Shown here piece by piece: positions 14,685 through 18,378 of a DNA stretch of 18,378 nucleotides. Numbering within the stretch: position 1 is the stretch's first letter; each line of letters opens with the position of its first letter. The stretch spans positions 1 through 18,378 of the forward strand of contig CAMLER010000016.1 in assembly GCA_946478915.1 (NCBI GenBank), read 5' to 3'. Below the pieces are notes generated by a model. That model saw nothing but the letters and a program-made list of their open reading frames with translations, had not been told where the DNA came from and did no database searches. The translations under genes were made by a program, and so were the position numbers. This DNA comes from an uncultured Chryseolinea sp. (GTDB lineage: Bacteria > Bacteroidota > Bacteroidia > Cytophagales > Cyclobacteriaceae).

Positions 14685-14695
14685 GACGAGCGATG

Positions 14696-14770
14696 TCGGG
14701 GCGAGATGATTCGAACATCCGACCCCCACGTCCCTAACGTGGTGCGCTAACCGGGCTGCGCTACGCCCCG
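14696..14770 (-). tRNA. tRNA-Pro (anticodon AGG)
   Basis: A full 75-nt cloverleaf can be folded. The acceptor stem CGGGGCG/CGCCCCG is perfect. The D arm is GCGC/GCGC with a 10-nt loop. The anticodon stem CCACG/CGTGG holds the loop TTAGGGA. The T arm is GGATG-TTCGAAT-CATCT with one G-U pair. Discriminator A73, G72, G35 and G36 are the usual proline identity elements. The first anticodon base is A, giving AGG (14733-14735), where bacteria usually have G, T or C. CCA is not encoded. Confidence 0.93.
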
Positions 14771-14782
14771 AAAAAACTGGTG

Positions 14783-14790
14783 CGAATCTA
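14783..14790 (-). promoter_or_regulatory. Candidate -7 element of tRNA-Pro
   Basis: TAGATTCG on the minus strand is one base off TAnnTTTG and lies 12 nt before the tRNA 5' end, preceded by an A-run. No clear -33 element. The remaining DNA up to 14865 shows only a small CTCTC/GAGAG stem (14834-14847). Confidence 0.35.
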
Positions 14791-14865
14791 ATTTTTTTTA
14801 GTGACTGTGAAAAAAGATTCCACATTCGTTTCACTCTCCTGCGAGAGAAAACCACAGTTTTAATG

Positions 14866-14883
14866 AAAAAATCCCTTATGGAT
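14866..14883 (-). terminator. Weak candidate terminator
   Basis: On the minus strand a 4-bp stem (ATCC/GGAT, 14871-14883) is followed by six Ts (14866-14871). It lies 38 nt after the stop of the upstream minus-strand gene. The stem is short, so it is uncertain. Confidence 0.3.
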
Positions 14884-14920
14884 ATTGAAACTTGATTGCG
14901 TTAACAGGTCGCCGGCCTGC

Positions 14921-15592
14921 CTACTTCTTTTTCTTTTTATCATTCTGTTTCAATGAGCTGAAGAATTTCGCCCAATTAAAAACATTCAGGAAAGGATTAG
15001 TTACAGGCTGAAACCGGCTCCCAGCCGAGTTTGCCCACTGATCGAGATAGTAACGCTGATTCTGATATCCATCCATCGGTGTTGTCTTAACCATTAGGGC
15101 CAGTAATTCCTCGTTAAAATTTCGTTTATCAATTCCATCGTTGTTTAAAGGCATATTCATAGCAAGAACTGCCTGCTTAAAGACCTCTTCCGTGGGGAAT
15201 GGAAATATTACAACTTCGGGCAAGAAGGTAGTATCCTGCGTCAGGGTAATAATGATAGTCTGAAATTCGGGCCAATCGGGCTCAACAGTTACATTTTGGC
15301 GATCGTATCCCACCGCGCTAATAACTACCTCATCCCCTTCAAGTACCGGCATTGAAAAAAATCCCATGCCATTCGTAGTAGTTCCTCTACCAGCTTTCGG
15401 CACATAAATATGGACACCGGGAACAGGTGCGCCCGACACAGAATCCTCCTCCAAAACGACACCCGATAATTGGATGACACGTTTTTTTTGTTGGGCGTTC
15501 CCCGGTATGATTGTCCCGAATAGCAGCAGTAAAACACTGATAACGAGAAGCATCCCCTTCACATTCCATTTAATCATAGTCCGGGTATTCAT
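14921..15592 (-). CDS. Secreted protein with carboxypeptidase-regulatory-like domain
   Basis: From the ATG at 15592 it has 223 residues. The frame could begin at a TTG 9 nt earlier, but that codon is part of a -7 promoter element. Residues 1-34 form a signal peptide (long VISVLLLLFGTII core, likely cut after 'GNAQ'). Residues about 40-118 match the CarboxypepD_reg-like beta-sandwich: 'SGVVLEEDSVSGAPVPGVHIYV', 'GTTTNGMGFFSM' and 'VVISAVGYDRQ'. The remaining 100 residues are not recognised and end in five lysines. In Bacteroidota this domain often heads TonB-dependent receptors, but there is no barrel here. It is likely a stand-alone envelope protein. It is divergent from the ArsR-type gene with only 73 nt between the starts. 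Confidence 0.85.
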   Translation of the reverse strand: MNTRTMIKWNVKGMLLVISVLLLLFGTIIPGNAQQKKRVIQLSGVVLEEDSVSGAPVPGVHIYVPKAGRGTTTNGMGFFSMPVLEGDEVVISAVGYDRQNVTVEPDWPEFQTIIITLTQDTTFLPEVVIFPFPTEEVFKQAVLAMNMPLNNDGIDKRNFNEELLALMVKTTPMDGYQNQRYYLDQWANSAGSRFQPVTNPFLNVFNWAKFFSSLKQNDKKKKK

Positions 15593-15598
15593 GGATTT

Positions 15599-15606
15599 CA
15601 AATATA
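15599..15606 (-). promoter_or_regulatory. -7 element of the secreted-protein gene
   Basis: TATATTTG on the minus strand exactly matches TAnnTTTG and lies only 6 nt before the ATG at 15592. Transcription would then start at or near the first codon, giving a leaderless or near-leaderless mRNA. Alternatively translation starts at the ATG at 15577. No -33 TTG at the normal distance; one lies 11 nt away. Confidence 0.45.
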
Positions 15607-15636
15607 GTCAGAAGCGTCAAAAGCGCCTAATTTCTA

Positions 15637-15644
15637 TACCTTTG
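15637..15644 (+). promoter_or_regulatory. -7 element of the ArsR-type regulator gene
   Basis: TACCTTTG exactly matches TAnnTTTG and lies 21 nt before the ATG at 15666, the same distance and sequence as the helicase promoter in this window. It supports 15666 as the real start. Confidence 0.6.
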
Positions 15645-15665
15645 CCGCAACACATTGGATGCCAA

Positions 15666-16055
15666 ATGCGACTTAAAAGTTTTAATCTTACCCTGGGATC
15701 CCAAATTTTCAAGGCGTGCGCCGACGAATCGCGGCTTAGAATACTCGGGCTGATTGTGACAAACGGCGAAATGTGTATTTCAGACCTCGAAAAGATCCTC
15801 GATTTTACGCAGGCCAAGACATCCCGCCATTTGATATACCTGAAGAACGCAGGAATCCTGAGTTCCCGGCGGTATAATCATTGGGTTTTCTATCAAATTA
15901 AAGACAGCGTTGCAGAAATTATCCAGCAAATTTTTCAGTTTTTGAAACGGGATGCACAATTGATAGAGGATCAGAAGATCTATCAAACTTTATTTACCAA
16001 CAGAGAGTTAGCAATAAATAAGCTTCAAATTCAGGAATGGCAAAAAGTCAGATGA
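15666..16055 (+). CDS. ArsR-family winged-helix transcriptional regulator
   Basis: This is a 129-residue DNA-binding repressor-type protein. The frame is open upstream to 15474, but that part lies over the divergent gene and its promoter. The ATG at 15666 (MRLKSFNLTLGS) with the -7 element in front is the right start. The winged helix covers about 12-90: 'KACADESRLRILGLI' (16-30), 'ISDLEKILDFTQAKTSRHL' with the recognition helix at 48-60, then the wing 'LSSRRYNHWVFYQI' (65-78). The arsenic-type CxC metal site is not intact: 'EMCISDL' keeps only the first Cys (C37). The signal is therefore unknown. It overlaps the next gene, so it is the first gene of an operon and may regulate itself. Confidence 0.9.
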   Translation: MRLKSFNLTLGSQIFKACADESRLRILGLIVTNGEMCISDLEKILDFTQAKTSRHLIYLKNAGILSSRRYNHWVFYQIKDSVAEIIQQIFQFLKRDAQLIEDQKIYQTLFTNRELAINKLQIQEWQKVR

Positions 16056-16768
16056 CGGAAAACGGAAATAAGAAAAAAAATTACAATTGCATTTTCTTCG
16101 ATCTTGATCATACGCTTTGGGACTACGAGAAAAATTCAGCGGAAACGCTGGTCGAACTCTATGATCAATATGATCTTGACACAAAAGGCGTAACGAGCCC
16201 CGACGCCTTCACACAACAGTTTAAGGATGTCAATACGAAACTCTGGATTCAATTTGATACCGGGGCCATCACAAGTGATGTGATCAGGACCGATCGATTC
16301 AAATTGGTGCTTGAGCCGTTTGGTGTAAAAGACCAAACTTTGTGTGAGGACCTTTCACGCGATTACCTCACAATATGCCCACAGAAACCTCACGTCATGC
16401 CCCATGCGATCGAAATCCTTGAATATCTCTCCGGTCAATACAAGCTTAGCGTGATAACAAATGGTTTTGAGGAAATTCAACACCTGAAATTGAAATCAAG
16501 CAATCTCACGCGTTATTTCGATCATATCATTACCTCACAAAAGGCCGGAAGCCGGAAACCATCTTGCGAGATTTTTAATTTTGCGCTCAATTGCCACAGT
16601 ATAAAGAATTACGAAGCTTTGATGGTGGGTGATAATCTGATCACGGACATCGGAGGTGCATGCAATGCGTATATCGATGCCGTGTTTTATAACCCGGAAA
16701 AAATAGAGCATGATGGATTTAGCGCATATGAGATAAACTGTCTTTCGGAACTGCGCACAATTCTTTAA
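16052..16768 (+). CDS. HAD-superfamily hydrolase, YjjG-like pyrimidine nucleotidase
   Basis: From the ATG at 16052 it has 238 residues. An ATG at 16037 in the same frame would add five. The 16052 start makes an ATGA overlap with the ArsR stop, which favours coupled translation. HAD motifs (numbered from 16052) are complete: I 'FFDLDHTLWD' (D17, D19), II 'VITNG' (T136), III 'SRKP' (K169), IV 'MVGDNLITDIGGA' (D194, D199). The 'FFDLDHTLWDYEKN' opening and the helical cap are typical of the YjjG/YfnB group, which removes phosphate from non-canonical or pyrimidine nucleoside monophosphates as house-cleaning. That substrate is family knowledge, not shown here. The dehydrogenase gene follows after 18 nt. 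Confidence 0.9.
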   Translation: MTENGNKKKNYNCIFFDLDHTLWDYEKNSAETLVELYDQYDLDTKGVTSPDAFTQQFKDVNTKLWIQFDTGAITSDVIRTDRFKLVLEPFGVKDQTLCEDLSRDYLTICPQKPHVMPHAIEILEYLSGQYKLSVITNGFEEIQHLKLKSSNLTRYFDHIITSQKAGSRKPSCEIFNFALNCHSIKNYEALMVGDNLITDIGGACNAYIDAVFYNPEKIEHDGFSAYEINCLSELRTIL

Positions 16769-16786
16769 TGATAAAAAACTAATAGT

Positions 16787-18378
16787 ATGGCAAATGGATT
16801 TTTCGTGGTCCCTGTTCCCAAAAACGAACCGGTCTTGAATTATGAGCCTGGAAGTAATTCGAGAAGCGAGTTAAAAAAAGCGTTGGAGGATGCCTTGTCC
16901 AGCGAAGTGGACATTCCTATGTATATTGGAAGCGCTGAGGTTCGCACGGACAAAAAACAAAAACTATCTTCACCACACAACCACCAACGCGTACTTGGAT
17001 ATTTTCACGAAGGAGACCGCGAGCACGTAACGCAAGCCATTGATGCCGCCCTGGCAGCTAAACCATTGTGGGCGAACCTATCCTGGGAAAGCAGAGCGGC
17101 AATCTTTTTGAAGGCCGCCGATCTACTTGCCGGTCCCTACCGGTATAAAATAAACGCGGCGACCGTGCTTGGGCAATCAAAGAACTGTTATCAGGCGGAG
17201 ATTGACAGTGCGTGTGAGCTGATCGACTTTCTGCGATTCAATGTTCACTACATGTCAGAGATCTACCAGGATCAACCAGCGTCATCGCCGGGCATTTGGA
17301 ATCGGATGGAATATCGGCCTCTCGAAGGATTTACATTTGCGTTAACGCCTTTCAACTTTACTGCGATCGCCGGTAACCTTCCTACCAGCATGGCAATGAT
17401 GGGTAATACTGTCGTATGGAAGCCTGCCTACACACAGATTCTGGCGGCGAATGTGATCATGCAGGTACTACAGGAAGCGGGGTTGCCGGATGGGGTTATC
17501 AACCTGATCTATGCAGATGGGCCAACCGTTGGTGAAGTGATTTTTGGTCATCGTGACTTTGCAGGTATCCATTTTACAGGAAGTACCAAAGTTTTTCAAA
17601 ATATCTGGAAGACCATCGGTCAGAATATTCACCAATACAGATCGTATCCAAGAATTGTCGGCGAAACCGGGGGAAAAGATTTCATTGTTGCTCATCACAG
17701 CGCAAACGCCAGGGAAGTTGCAACAGCAATCTCGAGAGGAGCTTTTGAATTTCAAGGCCAAAAGTGTTCGGCGGCATCTCGTTGTTACATCCCTTCCAAC
17801 TTGTGGGATGATGTAAAGGCTCATTTGCTGGCAGATCTTAAGACATTTAAGATGGGTAGCCCGGAAGATTTTGGAAATTTTATTAACGCGGTGATCGACG
17901 AGAAGGCCTTTAATACAATTACAAAATATATCGACGACGCGAAAAAGAATCCTGCAAACGAAATTATAGCGGGAGGTAACTATAACAAGTCGCAGGGATA
18001 TTTCATTGAGCCAACCGTAATCGTTTCAAAAGATCCTTCTTCTGTCACCATGTGTGAAGAGATCTTCGGCCCGGTGGTTACGATTTATGTATATCATGAA
18101 TCGAATTTCGAAGAAACATTGAAACTGGTTGATAACACTTCGCCCTATGCGTTAACGGGATCAATTTTTGCAAAAGATCGTTACGCAATTGAACTTGCCA
18201 CTCAGGCACTGTGCCAATCAGCCGGCAATTTCTACATCAACGATAAGCCTACCGGCGCAGTGGTAGGACAGCAGCCATTCGGAGGCGCTCGTGGATCGGG
18301 AACCAACGATAAGGCTGGAGCAAAGGTCAACCTGCTTCGGTGGGTTTCGCTGCGCACGATAAAGGAGACTTTCGTTCC
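16787..18378 (+). CDS. pruA: L-glutamate gamma-semialdehyde (1-pyrroline-5-carboxylate) dehydrogenase, 3' end cut by window edge
   Basis: A continuous frame of 530 codons runs off the right edge; family members of this type are about 540 residues, so only the last few are missing. The enzyme oxidises glutamate semialdehyde to glutamate with NAD+, the second step of proline breakdown. The aldehyde-dehydrogenase core is complete: 'TPFNFTAIAGNLP' (187-199), 'GIHFTGSTKVF' (260-270), general base E293 in 'VGETGGKD', catalytic C327 in 'QGQKCSAASR', 'EEIFGPVV' (424-431) and 'GQQPFGGARGSGTNDKAG' (494-511), which is typical of PruA-type enzymes. There is no proline dehydrogenase domain, so it is the stand-alone form. 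The start follows the nucleotidase stop by 18 nt, suggesting co-transcription. A proline dehydrogenase gene is not in the window. Confidence 0.93.
   Translation, partial: MANGFFVVPVPKNEPVLNYEPGSNSRSELKKALEDALSSEVDIPMYIGSAEVRTDKKQKLSSPHNHQRVLGYFHEGDREHVTQAIDAALAAKPLWANLSWESRAAIFLKAADLLAGPYRYKINAATVLGQSKNCYQAEIDSACELIDFLRFNVHYMSEIYQDQPASSPGIWNRMEYRPLEGFTFALTPFNFTAIAGNLPTSMAMMGNTVVWKPAYTQILAANVIMQVLQEAGLPDGVINLIYADGPTVGEVIFGHRDFAGIHFTGSTKVFQNIWKTIGQNIHQYRSYPRIVGETGGKDFIVAHHSANAREVATAISRGAFEFQGQKCSAASRCYIPSNLWDDVKAHLLADLKTFKMGSPEDFGNFINAVIDEKAFNTITKYIDDAKKNPANEIIAGGNYNKSQGYFIEPTVIVSKDPSSVTMCEEIFGPVVTIYVYHESNFEETLKLVDNTSPYALTGSIFAKDRYAIELATQALCQSAGNFYINDKPTGAVVGQQPFGGARGSGTNDKAGAKVNLLRWVSLRTIKETFV

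Noticed and set aside
14558..14770. Attachment site or integrated element at tRNA-Pro
   Set aside because: No integrase, no direct repeat of the tRNA 3' end, and no foreign gene block is seen on either side.
14834..14847. CTCTC/GAGAG stem as a terminator
   Set aside because: Short stem with the T-run on neither correct side for the adjacent genes; likely chance.
15474..15665. 64-codon N-terminal extension of the ArsR-type gene
   Set aside because: It would overlap the divergent signal-peptide coding region and both promoters, and the exact -7 element lies inside it.

Overview
The window looks like a piece of a Bacteroidota chromosome, probably from the Cytophagia/Cytophagales. This is inferred, not proven. 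The supporting signs are exact TAnnTTTG-type -7 promoter elements, A-rich start regions mostly without Shine-Dalgarno sites, a TPR-containing LytS-type sensor kinase paired with a LytTR regulator, secreted multi-domain proteins ending in a 'CDSL' module, carboxypeptidase-regulatory-like domains, and a long glutamate-semialdehyde dehydrogenase of the Bacteroidota type. No insertion sequence, prophage, CRISPR array or plasmid function was seen. Most genes are ordinary chromosomal ones.

Left part (1-5859, all minus strand). A sensor kinase (TPR + membrane segment + His_kinase) overlaps a LytTR response regulator by 4 nt. Downstream come three closely spaced genes for exported proteins: a 396-residue unknown lipoprotein, a 102-residue lipoprotein with an EGF-like module, and a large secreted protein with three tandem repeats of about 133 residues that runs off the left edge. 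The layout suggests an envelope-sensing system next to the surface proteins it may control. That link is inference.

Middle part (5860-12551). A SpoU/TrmH-family RNA methyltransferase and a soluble four-PAS histidine kinase lie on the plus strand. A tRNA-Ala(GGC) with its terminator lies on the minus strand. Then come a DEAD-box RNA helicase with a DbpA-type RNA-binding domain (plus) and a convergent HtrA-like protease without a signal peptide (minus). The non-coding DNA around the helicase is full of short tandem repeats: 8-nt units in the divergent tRNA/helicase promoter region, and 7-nt units between helicase and protease.

Right part (12552-18378). A secreted alpha/beta hydrolase is followed by an AraC-type regulator. 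A minus-strand tRNA-Pro has the unusual anticodon AGG, a hairpin-rich trailer and a strong terminator. A secreted protein with a carboxypeptidase-regulatory-like domain is divergent from an ArsR-type regulator. The ArsR gene heads a tight cluster with a YjjG-like HAD nucleotidase (overlapping start) and an L-glutamate gamma-semialdehyde dehydrogenase, which lacks only its last residues at the right edge.

The most notable items are the EGF-module/tandem-repeat surface cluster behind the LytTR system, the orientation-matched 8-nt arrays at both divergent promoters, and the tRNA-Pro(AGG) with its structured trailer. I see no clear evidence for a wholly new multi-gene system.
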